Of a stretch of 64,000 nucleotides of DNA, positions 12,601 to 22,340 are shown in pieces. The DNA comes from Guillardia theta CCMP2712 (Eukaryota; Cryptophyceae; Pyrenomonadales; Geminigeraceae): contig NW_005434511.1 in assembly GCF_000315625.1 (NCBI RefSeq), positions 14,165-78,164 on the forward strand, in the 5' to 3' direction. Positions within the stretch are counted from its first letter, which is position 1; each line of letters opens with the position of its first letter. A model generated the notes under the pieces. It was not told where the DNA came from and made no database searches. It was given only the letters and a program-made list of their open reading frames with translations. Position numbers and translations under genes: made by a program.

Positions 12601-14817
12601 TTCTTCCTCCCTCCCTCCTCCTCATCTCCTCCATCCTCCTCCTCGTCCTNNNNNNNNNNNNNNNNNNNNNNNNNNNNNNNNNNNNNNNNNNNNNNNNNNN
12701 NNNNNNNNNNNNNNNNNNNNNNNNNNNNNNNNNNNNNNNNNNNNNNNNNTCCTCCTCCTCCTCCTCCTCCTCCCACTCCTTCTCTTCCTCCCCTTCCTCA
12801 CTCTCTTGCCAGGCATCTTGACTTTCGCGAGTTCATTTGCTCGCTAGTTCGACTCGCCGCCTTCATCTTTGACGTCCCCACGTTGGCCGACGCGCTCAAC
12901 CTTCTCGTGGTGCGGAAGCAGGAGGGGGAGGGAGGAGGGAGGAGGAAGAGGAGAGAGGGAGAAAGAGGAGGGAGGAAGGACTTGGAGAAGGGGCGAGGAT
13001 GAGGGAGGAGGTGAAGGGACGAGGAAGCAGGAGGGGAGAGGAGGAGGGAGAAGGGAGGTAGAGGAAGGGGAGGAAGGAAGGAGGAGGAGGAGGAGGTGGA
13101 GGAAGAGGAGGAAGGGAGGAGGAGGAGCAGGAGGAGCAGGAGGAAGAAGAAGGTACATGTGCTAACGAGGAGGCAGGAGGAGATGGACGTGGGGATGGGG
13201 CTGGTTGAGATCAAGAAGAGGCTGTCGTACATCAAGAGGTGCAAGCTCGGGTTCGGAACCTGGAAAGACGAGACCAACGAGTACAAGCTGCCGAACAAGC
13301 CCAAGGGAAGGAGCATGCGCGCGAGGAGAGACAAGAGGAGGAGGTCGAGCATGTTCCATGTGAGCTTGTCCTCGTGGTAGCTGCACGCGCTGACGACGTT
13401 GAGGTAGTTGATGGACATAGGAGACGACAAGCTCGTTGACGCCTGCCTCCTCCTCCTCAAGTTGTCTGGTGAGCGGATCAAATCCTTCCTTGTTTCCTCC
13501 TCTCCCTCCCTCCCTCCTGCTTCTCCTGCTTCTCCTCTCTTCCCGCTTCCTCCTCCTCCGCCCTCCCCTTCCTGCTCTTCCTGCCCCTGTTCCCCTCGCT
13601 CCTCTTCGTTTTGTCTCTGCTGCTGCTGATCCTCCTCCTCCTCCTCCTCCCCTCCCCCCCCCTCCGTCTTTCTATCCTTCCATTCATCTCTTCCAGGTGA
13701 CAAGACTTCCACCAACTGGGTGAAGTTCGAAGCTCAGGCCCTCGCGTGCTGTGTGCCGCTGACAGGTAGAGAGAGAGGAAGAGAGGGGAGAGGGTGCAGA
13801 GATGAAGGCAGGCAGGCAGGCAGGCAGGCAGAGCAAGGAGATAGGAAGAAAAGAAGGGAGGTTTCAGGGAGAGCAGGAGAGAAGTGGTAGAGAGAGGAGG
13901 GGAGGCAGGAATCAGGAGGGAGGAGGAGGCAGGAGGCAGGAGGAGGTGATGTCTTGCTATCAGGTGGTCAAGTTTCTGGTCCTTCAGTGTCGAGAGCCGA
14001 TGGAGATCCTCCGCACAAGTTTATGATACAAGTGAGGGAAACATCTCCTCTCCCTCTCCCTCCTGCCCTCCCTCCCTCTCCTCCTCCACGTCTCCCTCCC
14101 CTTCTCTCTACCTCCTCTCCCTCTCTGTCCTCCTCTACATATCCCTCCTCCTCCCCCTCTTTCTCTTCTCTTCTTTCCTTCCCTCTCTTCTCCTCTCTCG
14201 CTCATCGTGTCTGCAGGTTCGCAACAGCTCGCGCGTGTCTCCTCCTCCTCCTCTCAACATCATCTCCCAGGTTGTCGCACCAGCAGACGACAATCATTTC
14301 AAGCAGGCGAAGGACAACGTGGTTCCTCCTGGCGACTCCATCTCGTACATGATCTATGCGCACGTCGAACAGGCAGGGATCTTCCAAGGAAGCATTCATA
14401 TCAGGTGTGAGAGGAGAGGAGAGGAGAGGGAGAGGAGAGGGAGAGGAGAGGAGAGGAAAGCCAAAGGCAGGAGATCTCAATGCAGGGAGGACAAGGACGG
14501 ACAGAAAGGAGAGAGGAAGAGAGGAAAAGATGACAGGAAATTGAGATGAGATGAGAGGAACGAGAGGGAGAGGACGAGGACGAGGACGAGGAAGAGAAAG
14601 TCACACGTGCGCAGCGAACAAGACGGGGACGTTTCGATCTACACCATCCCTGTGTTGCTGCGAGTGAAGAAGTCACTCAGCCATCAGCTCAAGGAGATCA
14701 AGCTGAACAGACAAGTGCGACTGTTGTCGTTTCGAGATGATCTGTAATGTTTGTTTGCAGATGAAGAAGAAAAGTATGTTGATCTCAACAGGGCAGGTCA
14801 AGGTGAAGTTCTTGTGA
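9624..14817 (+). CDS. Multi-exon gene of about 24 exons, family unrecognised (EF-hand/p25-alpha-like middle, beta-rich C-terminus)
   Basis: Proposed exons: 9624-9742, 9799-9862, 9925-10023, 10120-10251, 10385-10455, 10502-10548, 10713-10804, 10853-10901, 10965-11004, 11258-11306, 11351-11419, 11596-11685, 11738-11802, 11944-12004, 12037-12078, 12458-12555, 12813-12909, 13177-13359, 13408-13468, 13697-13765, 13964-14031, 14217-14404, 14615-14714, 14761-14817. Every junction is GT-AG and keeps frame. The start ATG has a good context (cagccATGA). The N-terminal third is basic and polar. The middle (exons 12-17) has the helical pattern of EF-hand/p25-alpha proteins (EIFLAF..., DIDYEEIFKVF, LDFREFICSLVRLA) but lacks canonical calcium loops. 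The C-terminus alternates beta-like stretches (VVPPGDSISYMIYAHV). Introns are as short as 32 nt. A 100-N gap lies inside the intron after exon 16, so a small exon could be missing. No function is assigned. Confidence 0.65.
12650..12749. other. Assembly gap (100 N)
   Basis: A run of 100 N flanked on both sides by (TCC)n, so the gap is probably an unresolved microsatellite inside an intron. Confidence 0.99.
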
Positions 14818-15422
14818 TGCGAGTCATTCAATAACAGCAATCATCAGAAGCATACCAACACACACATGGATCAGGACATCGTACAGAACACGTCAGCTGT
14901 GGACAACAGGTATATACTGTTGTCGAGCATGTGATGGTACTAAAACATCGTCAAGAGGGAAAATTTCAACCTTTGGATCATCTCGGCTAGAGTTGACTGA
15001 CTTGTAGAATATGATCGTTGACTAGCTGATGGTGGACTTTAACGGAAGTCCGTAAGGCAACATATCTCTTGCATATCTTTGCAAGCAAAGATAAGTCGCT
15101 ACAGTGAATGAGTGGGACAGCAACTATTGATAAAGTAAAATATGAATCATGACATAAGAGTTGATTGAAATAAAACATCTTGACGGTATTGATAGCTAAT
15201 CTTTCAACTTGTACCTGACTTTATTCATCTACCTGACTTTCCTCGTTGCGATTCGTACATCTTGTCGTCACAACAGCTTCAGCATGTTATTCAACCCCAT
15301 GCGAAGGCAGTGAGGGAGCGACAACATAATGCAGGGAAGCAGCAATCGCATCAACAAACAGCAAATCAAGACGATCGTAACATACAAAGAGCTTTCATTC
15401 AAAACTATACAGACTGCTTGCT
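14818..15422. other. Intergenic, nothing recognised
   Basis: Unique-looking sequence between two convergent genes. I see no coding exon, RNA or repeat that I can support. Confidence 0.5.
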
Positions 15423-16152
15423 TTACAAAGGAGGGAAAATCGATCGAACAAGGCACACCATGCTCAGCAACAGCACAACAGTCACTCGGACCCCCGTCTT
15501 GCTGCCTCTCGATGCTGAGAAGGTGAAACAATCTTTGTCTGAGCACTTGGGATAGATGTCAGTCCTGAGACTGTTCACAGCAGTCTCAAGATCGGTGCCG
15601 GTCAGAGTGCAAGAGGAGGCAACAAGGTCTTTCATGCTCGAGCAGCATGGCTTCTTGTACGACGACACGCTGCTCACGTTGATGCTCGGCTTCGAGCATT
15701 GCGACGAGGAGGTGCACCGCGTCATGGCCGACTCCATCACTCCCCACAGCATGTTGCACATCCCTCCGCAGCTAGCGCTCTGCTTGACCTTGGAATGGCA
15801 GAATGCCCAATCGTAGAAGCTGCTGCATGGCCAGTACTTGGTCGGGAAGTCATAGCCGATGGGCAGGAACGTCTGCAGCATCACTTGATACATCTGCTTC
15901 GCCATGTCATCTGCTGCTCCTTGGTCGTCTGCACAAGATGCCGCCATGAACGTGCGGCTGCCGCATAGACCTGATTGGAAATCGTCAATGAAAGGACGGT
16001 TGCCGAACAACGAGGCTGTCACCTTCAGGAGATGATACGGTCACAGACGAGTTGTAGCAGTCCAACCCATTGCACAATGGCAGGGAAAATAACAAGAAAA
16101 CCACAAAGGCGGTGAAGAAGGAGCTCGCTTTCAGACTGTTCCTCGCTATCAT
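15423..16152 (-). CDS. Small secreted Cys-rich protein, possible GPI anchor
   Basis: Exon 1 is 16023-16152 and exon 2 is 15423-15970. The 52-nt intron (15971-16022) joins a phase-1 donor to a phase-1 acceptor. The protein starts with a classic signal peptide (basic MIARN, then a hydrophobic FFTAFVVFLLFSLPLC core). The mature part is about 190 residues with many cysteines and potential N-glycosylation sites (NSS, NVS). The C-terminus is a hydrophobic segment (VRVTVVLLLSMVCLV) with a short basic tail, compatible with a GPI-attachment signal or a membrane anchor. The chosen start lies at the signal peptide; an ATG 132 nt upstream in the same frame would bury it. Family not recognised. Cell surface or extracellular location is inferred. 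Confidence 0.7.
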
Positions 16153-16577
16153 CTCAATGCCGAGAAACAAAGCTGTATTTCCCGTACATACTCGATTCTC
16201 CCTTTCACAACAAGCTTCCCTTAATGACGGAATCAGCTTTGCTTTTTTCTGTGATATCCAAACCTCTCCTCTCCTCCCTGTCAATCCCTTCTCACTATCG
16301 CCAGCTCTGACTTCTTGGTCAGCAACTTCCCTTCAAGACACTGATGTCAGCGTTGACCTGTGTTGAGTCTTTCCTCCTCGAGCGTTCCTCTCCTCCTCTC
16401 CTCCTCTCTATCTCTCTGTCTTCTATCCTCTTCTCTTCTCTCTCGTCTCGATGACTGAACTCCTCCTCCTCCTCCTCCTCCTCCTCCTCCTCCTCCTCTC
16501 AGTTGCTGGTCGTGCGGCTCTGCATGGCTCCCTGGCCCCTACCCACAATATTACACCCTACCACCCCCTACCCTCTC

Positions 16578-17131
16578 GTCCATTGGACTACCCCTATCAA
16601 TCTCTATTGGCACCCTACCTATGAGCTACCTGAAGACCGATCATTTTATGTACCCCCAACTTAGGACAGTTCCTTGGACCCCTACCCTATCAAATGTGGT
16701 GATCACCCCTTCTTTCTAGTACAAACACCCCTAACTTGTGACGGATCATGTTACTACTACCCCTTCTCTATCATCCACCCCTGGTTCTCTGTTTGTTCTG
16801 GATCATTATTACTCAAGGCTCACTACGGAGGACCCCTACCTCGAAACCACCCCACCCCCTTTTCCCTTCCTGCGGTGTGGTGTAGTAGGAGAGCTCCGAT
16901 CTAGGGGTTGGTCAATTTGAAGGTTTCAACGAGGGGGTGGGGGTGGTTCTGGGGGAAGGGGCGTAGGTTATACCCCCTCATAGACACGGGTGGTACTGGT
17001 GGTACGTGGTAGGACATGGGCTTTTGAGGCTAGATTTTGAGGGTGGGTTATCCACCCCACCCTACTGATTATGATGAATGACGGGTGGTTAAGATAGGTC
17101 TATGGGGGTCCATCAGTCGTAGTCCAATGGA
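16578..17131. repeat. Segment bounded by a 14-bp perfect inverted repeat
   Basis: GTCCATTGGACTAC near 16578 recurs as its exact reverse complement, GTAGTCCAATGGAC, near 17117. The interior is strand-asymmetric, rich in CCCTACCC on the left and GGGTGG/GGGGTAGG on the right, as expected of a foldback element. No ORF lies inside. It could be a MITE-like element or coincidence within a low-complexity class. Confidence 0.35.
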
Positions 17132-17284
17132 CCCTTAAGAAACATTCTTAAAAACTATGTACTACCCTACCCCACTTTTAAAGCTTCAAATAAGAGGAGA
17201 ATAGGGGTAGTGGAGAGTCGTAGAGTTTAGCCAACAAATGGGGATACAGTTACAAATCCAACTATCCTTGTAACCGTCAAAAGT

Positions 17285-17455
17285 TTGAGTCACCCCGGCC
17301 GTCACGGCGTTGGTCCGGAGCCGCTGCGGCGGGCCGGGCCCGGAGGCGGCACGGCGCGGCGGCTGGCACGGTCAGTCGGATCTGCCGGCGAATCCGACAG
17401 TCAGTCACCCGGGACCGCCGGGCCCAGTACGCCGTGGCGGGCCCGTGACTCGGAC
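17285..17455. repeat. GC-rich islet with CCGGGCCCGG core
   Basis: A short island with far higher GC than its flanks, containing GGGCCGGGCCCGGAGG. Similar islets occur near 9225, 26055, 27730, 52800 and 57530. Whether they are copies of one short element cannot be shown without alignment. Confidence 0.45.
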
Positions 17456-17522
17456 ATGACTTTTACTTAGTATTATTAGTTATGGTGACTGGAGTCTTAC
17501 GTCGGATCTGCACTGAATGTGA

Positions 17523-20500
17523 CTATCGTAGCTCGTCCTCATCATGGTTGTAGTGACCGGCCCGCTCGAGGACTGAGCTCAGCTCCTCGTTGAGCGAGAA
17601 GGAGAGATCAGCTCCCTCCCCCTTCTTGTACTCCTCTATGATCCTCATGAGCAAGTTCTCCAGTGCCTGCCCCCCGTCGGTCTTGGAGGCGAAGCTGGAG
17701 ATGATCGCAGCACCTCCTGTCATGATGGAGTTGATGACGGTCTGCCAGTTGTCGGCGACCCCCTGGTTGAACGCGGACATGCCCAGGAAGAGGAAGAGGA
17801 AGATGAGGCAGAGGAGGACTGAAGACATAGTGACATGGATGATGATGTCCTGCATGCTGATACCGTGCTTCGACAGCAGCGCAAGAATCTCATGCTCCTT
17901 CACGTCCGCAACCGTCCTCCTCGCCTTGTTGAACAGCTCCTCCAACTGTGCCTGGACGTCCTGTGCCTCCTTCAACCTCCCCCCCACCTGCTCCCCCAGC
18001 TCTTCCATAGCATCAGGAGCCTTCCTGGCAAGGTCTCTGACATCCCCGTCCAGCTGAACTCCAAGGTTCCTCGCCCCCTCCAGGATCTTGATCTGGTCAA
18101 GGGCCTGGACTTGCATCTGATGGTGAAAGTCGACGATCAACTGCTCCAGCCTCCCCTTGGCTGAATCGAAGAAGCTCTTCATCCTCCTGAACATGGACAG
18201 AACATGGCCGAACAGCCCGACGATGGCGGTGGCGTAAGGAGCAACCCTGTTGGGGTTGAGGAACATGCCCAGGAGCACCCAGACTGAGACGAGCACGCAA
18301 AACAGGATAGAAACCATGTAGGAAACGGCCCACACAAACTTCATCAGCTGCTGCTCGTACATGCGGATCCTGTAGCTCTTGCTGCCCCTCCTGTAGTAGT
18401 CGTCCCAGTCGAAGGCAGCAACGCTATCGAGCTCGCTCTCTCCCTCCGGAAAGACCTGCTGCTTCCCGCCCTTGGTCGTGCTTTCGTGGGGGATCCCCCA
18501 GTCCCTCCAGCGGAAGTAGTACATGACCATCGAGGCGAGGTTGAGGAAGAGGAGGATGATGATGCTGGGGAGGAGAATGGCGTCCTGCGTGATGGCGGCG
18601 TCGGAGTCAACACCAAAGATGCTGGTTCCCTTGTCCTTGACGATCATGTAGAACATGTTGGCAAGGAAGAAGTAGAAGATAAGGCAGGGAGCTAGCACAA
18701 AGGTCAGGTGCGCCGCTACCGTCTGAACCTCTCCGAGCTGCGTGTGAATGGTCTCAAGGAAGATCTCCCTTCCTACCTCCCAGTATGCAGGAGCCTTGTC
18801 CGGGTACTTGGGAGGAGCGAGATGAAGCCTCATCCTCGCAGTGACTCGCTCTAGGATGAACCACAGCCATACATCGATCTGGAGCCTCTGCATCACAAAC
18901 TGAACCTCTCGCACTGACCTCTGGAAGGCAAGAAACTGCTGGCTCGTGGTTGTCTCGCCCGCGCTCTTCCTGTCTCCTCCTACTGCCTTCCTGGGAAGCA
19001 CGTCGTGCCACTCGTAGAACTCGTTCCGGTCGCTCCTGTCAAGGTACACGATCCTGCAGTCGCACAGGTTTGACACCTGGTTCTTGTCAAACCCTTGGAG
19101 GGAGGGGGAGCCGTTGTCGTCCACCGCCAGGCTCGCTATGTCCGAGCACTTGGCGATCCAGCGATGGCTGGCGAAGTCGCTGACTCTGACGTTAGTCAGC
19201 TCAAACTTCATCTCAACTTTCTCCTTCCACGTCCTCGGGAGGATCCGGTACCAGAGGGGGGGCAGCCGTATGATCTTGTCCAGGGCGAAGAAGTCGAGGG
19301 AGAGCTCGGGGGCCAGCAGGGGTTCTCCCTCGGGGCCCAGAAGGGGTTCTGCATCCCCAGAGGGCTTCGGGTTGTTGAGGATGGCGAAGTTCTGAGACAT
19401 CTTGATTACCCTTGTGATCATGTCAAAGGTTTTCTTGTTGCGCATCAGGTAGCCCGTGATGACTCTGATCCTGCTGCTGCGGATGAAGAGGAAGTACACG
19501 ACCAGCACCACGTACACCCCCGCGATCGCTCCGATGATGAGAGAGAGCGTGAAGATGGTGATCGCCCTGCCGTTGGCGAACCTCGACGACGTCGACGGGC
19601 CCGTGTGGGGGGCCTCAGTATAGCAGGAGACGTCACCTGACGCCCAGCAGTAGGGTGAGCCCTCCGCGAACTTCACTGGGTTGCTCAGAAGCGCCTCCAC
19701 AGCCTCGTTGGAGTAGCAGGTTGCCTGACCGTTCTCTACCAGGGAGAAGATATGGGCGCTTTTCTTGTAGCAGGAGAAAGTCAGGCAGGCGTTGGGGGTG
19801 CCGAAGCCCAGGCAGTTGCCGTTGGACGCAGGCGTACGGGAGAAGGAGCCGACGTAGGCGGAGGACTTCCAGAAGAACACGTCGGCACAGTAGTCGCAGT
19901 CAGGCACTAGCGAGTCCTTTGGAGCATAGAAGACGTTCTTGCCTGCCACGACGTCCAGTGGCTGCATCCTCTCCCTGTAGCTCCCCAGGTTGCGCAGGGT
20001 CCACTGACCAGGAGCTCCGTCCTTGACCGCTGTTGACATCATCTTCCTCAACGGCGGGGTCAGGTCAAGGTTCGCACGGGAGCCATGCGCTGGGCAGAAG
20101 GAGACAGTGGCAGGGTACTTGGTGAGCTGGGGTATGACGGTAAAGGCGGAGAAGGGGCCAAAGGGCCAGATCTGTCCTTCGATGAACCACCAGATCCTCT
20201 GCAGCGACCAGACGACCTCGAGCCCTCCTTGCATGATCCCGAGCCCTTGGAAGCTGATGATGGCATAGTTGTACACGTCGTTGACAATGGGAGAGTGGTC
20301 AACTCCGACGTAGGTCCCTTCCGAGAAGGCTCTACCTTGGAAGACAGCCGTATCCTGCTCCTGGTACTGAACCGCGTGCACTCCTACTGATCCGTAAGCA
20401 CCGGAGACGTTCACGCTCCATGATGGCATCTCGCAGCTTGCAAGGTCGCACTTCATTGCAGCCCTGTAGGAAGTTACCGTGACATTGTCTGCCATGGTTG

Positions 20501-21473
20501 CGTTCACGACTGGGGTTGTATCAAACTTCCCCACGAGGCAGACAGCCTCGTTCACCGAGGAGATCCTCATCTTCGGGTGGGAGCTTGTCACAAGGTCGAT
20601 GCTTCCTCCAAGGATCTCCAAGGTGGCACTCGCTGATGTCGGCATCGTGATCCCGTCCAAAAACACATTGCTCTGGGATCCCTTCAACGTCATGGATCCT
20701 GTGACTCTTACATTCTTCCCCTGGAACCAGATGGCACTCCCCGACCTGTCCAGCCCCTTCAGGTCCAGCCTCTTCAGCTCCACGTTCTCTGCCACCACAG
20801 CTACTTTCTCCGAGAACACCTCGACCTCCATGTCCTTGCTCGCAATAATCTGAACGTCGCACATGACCCTGTTCCACCATGTCTCTGGCAGCGAAGGCCA
20901 GAAGATCAGCGGCAAGAGCGTCACCTCTAGCGTGTCGCCGTTGACGACCTTGGCCCGGGTATCTGACAGACCGAAGGCACCATGGTTGATGCCGTAGCCG
21001 AGAATGCGGGGGTACCCACATTCCTGTCGATTGTTGCATGTGTTCATGATACGGATGGTACAAGTGTCGGTATCGATCGGCCATGGCGCGAAGTTCAAAG
21101 TCTCCAGCTTCTCGATGTGGATGCTGATCTTCTTCACCCCGTCCTCCAAGGAGACGACAGCCCTGGAGGAGAGCTCTCGGGCACCGATGCACAGGAACAG
21201 GATGAAGAAAAAGAACATGGCGAACGCGATGGTAGATCGGCAGTACGCTTGATACTTGTCGTAGAGAGGGATGCTCTGTATCGTCGGGAGAAACTTCTTC
21301 CTGTGAGCAGCTTCGATCATCTTCATCATTTCCTTCGATTCTAGCTTGCTCGGAGCAAGTTTGCGATCTGGAGTCTCAACAGACGGAGGTACCAAATTGT
21401 CGCTAACCTCTTGAAGGATCGATGTGTCTGCCTCACTCTGCTCGCCACGTTCTGCCTGCAAATATTCTTCCAT
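17523..21473 (-). CDS. Large multi-pass membrane protein, 1316 residues, unrecognised
   Basis: Single uninterrupted frame from ATG. Predicted membrane segments by hydrophobicity: about 80-97, 637-662, 918-940, 965-987, 1048-1075 and 1208-1233. Residues 100-635 form a large domain with paired cysteines (CDYCADVFF, CYSNEAVE) and N-glycosylation motifs (NATMADNVT, NVSG), so it is probably luminal or extracellular. It has the feel of a beta-solenoid (ASATLEILGGSIDLV). Residues 665-915 are cytosolic and charged. A heptad-like helical stretch (about 1095-1200) precedes the last membrane segment. No intron is evident, which is unusual beside its intron-rich neighbours. I cannot name a family; a transporter or signalling receptor is possible but unproven. 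Confidence 0.85.
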   Translation of the reverse strand: MEEYLQAERGEQSEADTSILQEVSDNLVPPSVETPDRKLAPSKLESKEMMKMIEAAHRKKFLPTIQSIPLYDKYQAYCRSTIAFAMFFFFILFLCIGARELSSRAVVSLEDGVKKISIHIEKLETLNFAPWPIDTDTCTIRIMNTCNNRQECGYPRILGYGINHGAFGLSDTRAKVVNGDTLEVTLLPLIFWPSLPETWWNRVMCDVQIIASKDMEVEVFSEKVAVVAENVELKRLDLKGLDRSGSAIWFQGKNVRVTGSMTLKGSQSNVFLDGITMPTSASATLEILGGSIDLVTSSHPKMRISSVNEAVCLVGKFDTTPVVNATMADNVTVTSYRAAMKCDLASCEMPSWSVNVSGAYGSVGVHAVQYQEQDTAVFQGRAFSEGTYVGVDHSPIVNDVYNYAIISFQGLGIMQGGLEVVWSLQRIWWFIEGQIWPFGPFSAFTVIPQLTKYPATVSFCPAHGSRANLDLTPPLRKMMSTAVKDGAPGQWTLRNLGSYRERMQPLDVVAGKNVFYAPKDSLVPDCDYCADVFFWKSSAYVGSFSRTPASNGNCLGFGTPNACLTFSCYKKSAHIFSLVENGQATCYSNEAVEALLSNPVKFAEGSPYCWASGDVSCYTEAPHTGPSTSSRFANGRAITIFTLSLIIGAIAGVYVVLVVYFLFIRSSRIRVITGYLMRNKKTFDMITRVIKMSQNFAILNNPKPSGDAEPLLGPEGEPLLAPELSLDFFALDKIIRLPPLWYRILPRTWKEKVEMKFELTNVRVSDFASHRWIAKCSDIASLAVDDNGSPSLQGFDKNQVSNLCDCRIVYLDRSDRNEFYEWHDVLPRKAVGGDRKSAGETTTSQQFLAFQRSVREVQFVMQRLQIDVWLWFILERVTARMRLHLAPPKYPDKAPAYWEVGREIFLETIHTQLGEVQTVAAHLTFVLAPCLIFYFFLANMFYMIVKDKGTSIFGVDSDAAITQDAILLPSIIILLFLNLASMVMYYFRWRDWGIPHESTTKGGKQQVFPEGESELDSVAAFDWDDYYRRGSKSYRIRMYEQQLMKFVWAVSYMVSILFCVLVSVWVLLGMFLNPNRVAPYATAIVGLFGHVLSMFRRMKSFFDSAKGRLEQLIVDFHHQMQVQALDQIKILEGARNLGVQLDGDVRDLARKAPDAMEELGEQVGGRLKEAQDVQAQLEELFNKARRTVADVKEHEILALLSKHGISMQDIIIHVTMSSVLLCLIFLFLFLGMSAFNQGVADNWQTVINSIMTGGAAIISSFASKTDGGQALENLLMRIIEEYKKGEGADLSFSLNEELSSVLERAGHYNHDEDELR

Positions 21474-22340
21474 GGTGTTGATCTCAGCGTGTCGAGGAAG
21501 ACCTGCGATGAAGAGACCAGAAGGAAACCAGGCCCTGGTTGGTCAACAATCAGGAGGGGCGCAAGGAGAGTGGAAGAGGGAGAGCATTCCAAGGGGTGGA
21601 CTACCCACCCTAATTTCAGTACCCTACCCTACTTTTGAATATTTTTCAGGTTCATTTTACAGGGTGCGGGTAGGGGTATTGGTAGGTGGGGTGAGGGGTA
21701 GGGGGTCATCATTCTTGATGTGATGAGACTTATCACAGGAGAAGTCAGCGATGGCGAAAGAGACATGTAGAGTACTAGTTGTTGCCGATGTAGATGTTCT
21801 GAGATGAGTCATTCATAGAGGACATGACGAAATGAGGAGATGGAGAGATGGAGAGATGAAGATAAGAAGATAAGAAGAAATGAAGATAAGAAGCTAAGAA
21901 GAGACGAAGACATAAAGATACGAAGTGATGAGAACATAAAGATACGAAGTGAAGAGATGGGAGGATACGGAGACAATTCAATATGAATTATCGATGACAG
22001 CAACACGGTGCAGAAAAAAATGATCAGAAGCACGATGAGCCACGCTGCAACGATCGAGTAGCTGCTTGGTTGCGTTGACAAGCCAAGAAATCAGTATACT
22101 GGTGCAGAGGAATGTTGTGTTTCATTGACATATGCTTAGCACGTTGAGTATGAGGGGAATGAGGACGAAGTCGAACATCCCAAGAGATTTATTTCTTTCA
22201 CAACGTCTAGGTTTGATGTTTTGGTAATACAACAAAGAAGAATACACCCAGGAGAACGGACCTGTTTATCTTAAAGATTATGGCATCAAAGTACATTCGG
22301 CTCGGAATTCGCCTCTAGCGTTCCTCGCTGTGCAAGCAAG
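21474..22340. other. Intergenic, low-complexity
   Basis: Contains a CCCTACCC/GGGTAGGG-rich patch (about 21590-21705) and a GATAAGAA/GATGGAGA purine-rich imperfect repeat (about 21830-21960). No gene is seen. Confidence 0.55.

Larger units (their letters stand above)
16153..17522. other. Gene-free repeat-rich intergenic stretch
   Basis: Contains a (CTC)n run at about 16461-16500. Next come 700 bp of C-rich then G-rich sequence with many CCCTACCC/GGGGTAGG words, bounded by a 14-bp inverted repeat. A GC-rich islet lies at 17285-17455. No coding potential is convincing. Confidence 0.6.

Noticed and set aside
12798-13715. 305-residue minus-strand frame with Leu-rich membrane-like segments
   Set aside because: It is the antisense of exons 17-20 of the plus-strand gene plus pyrimidine tracts. 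The plus strand splices in phase with coding composition.
16000-16022. 22-nt intron in the secreted-protein gene
   Set aside because: A 52-nt intron with better sites gives the same frame.
16540-17260. Interstitial telomere repeats
   Set aside because: CCCTACCC words are frequent but not in regular tandem units.
18344-20302. Ser/Arg/Pro-rich minus and plus frames within the 1316-residue gene
   Set aside because: Alternative frames of a single clear coding region.
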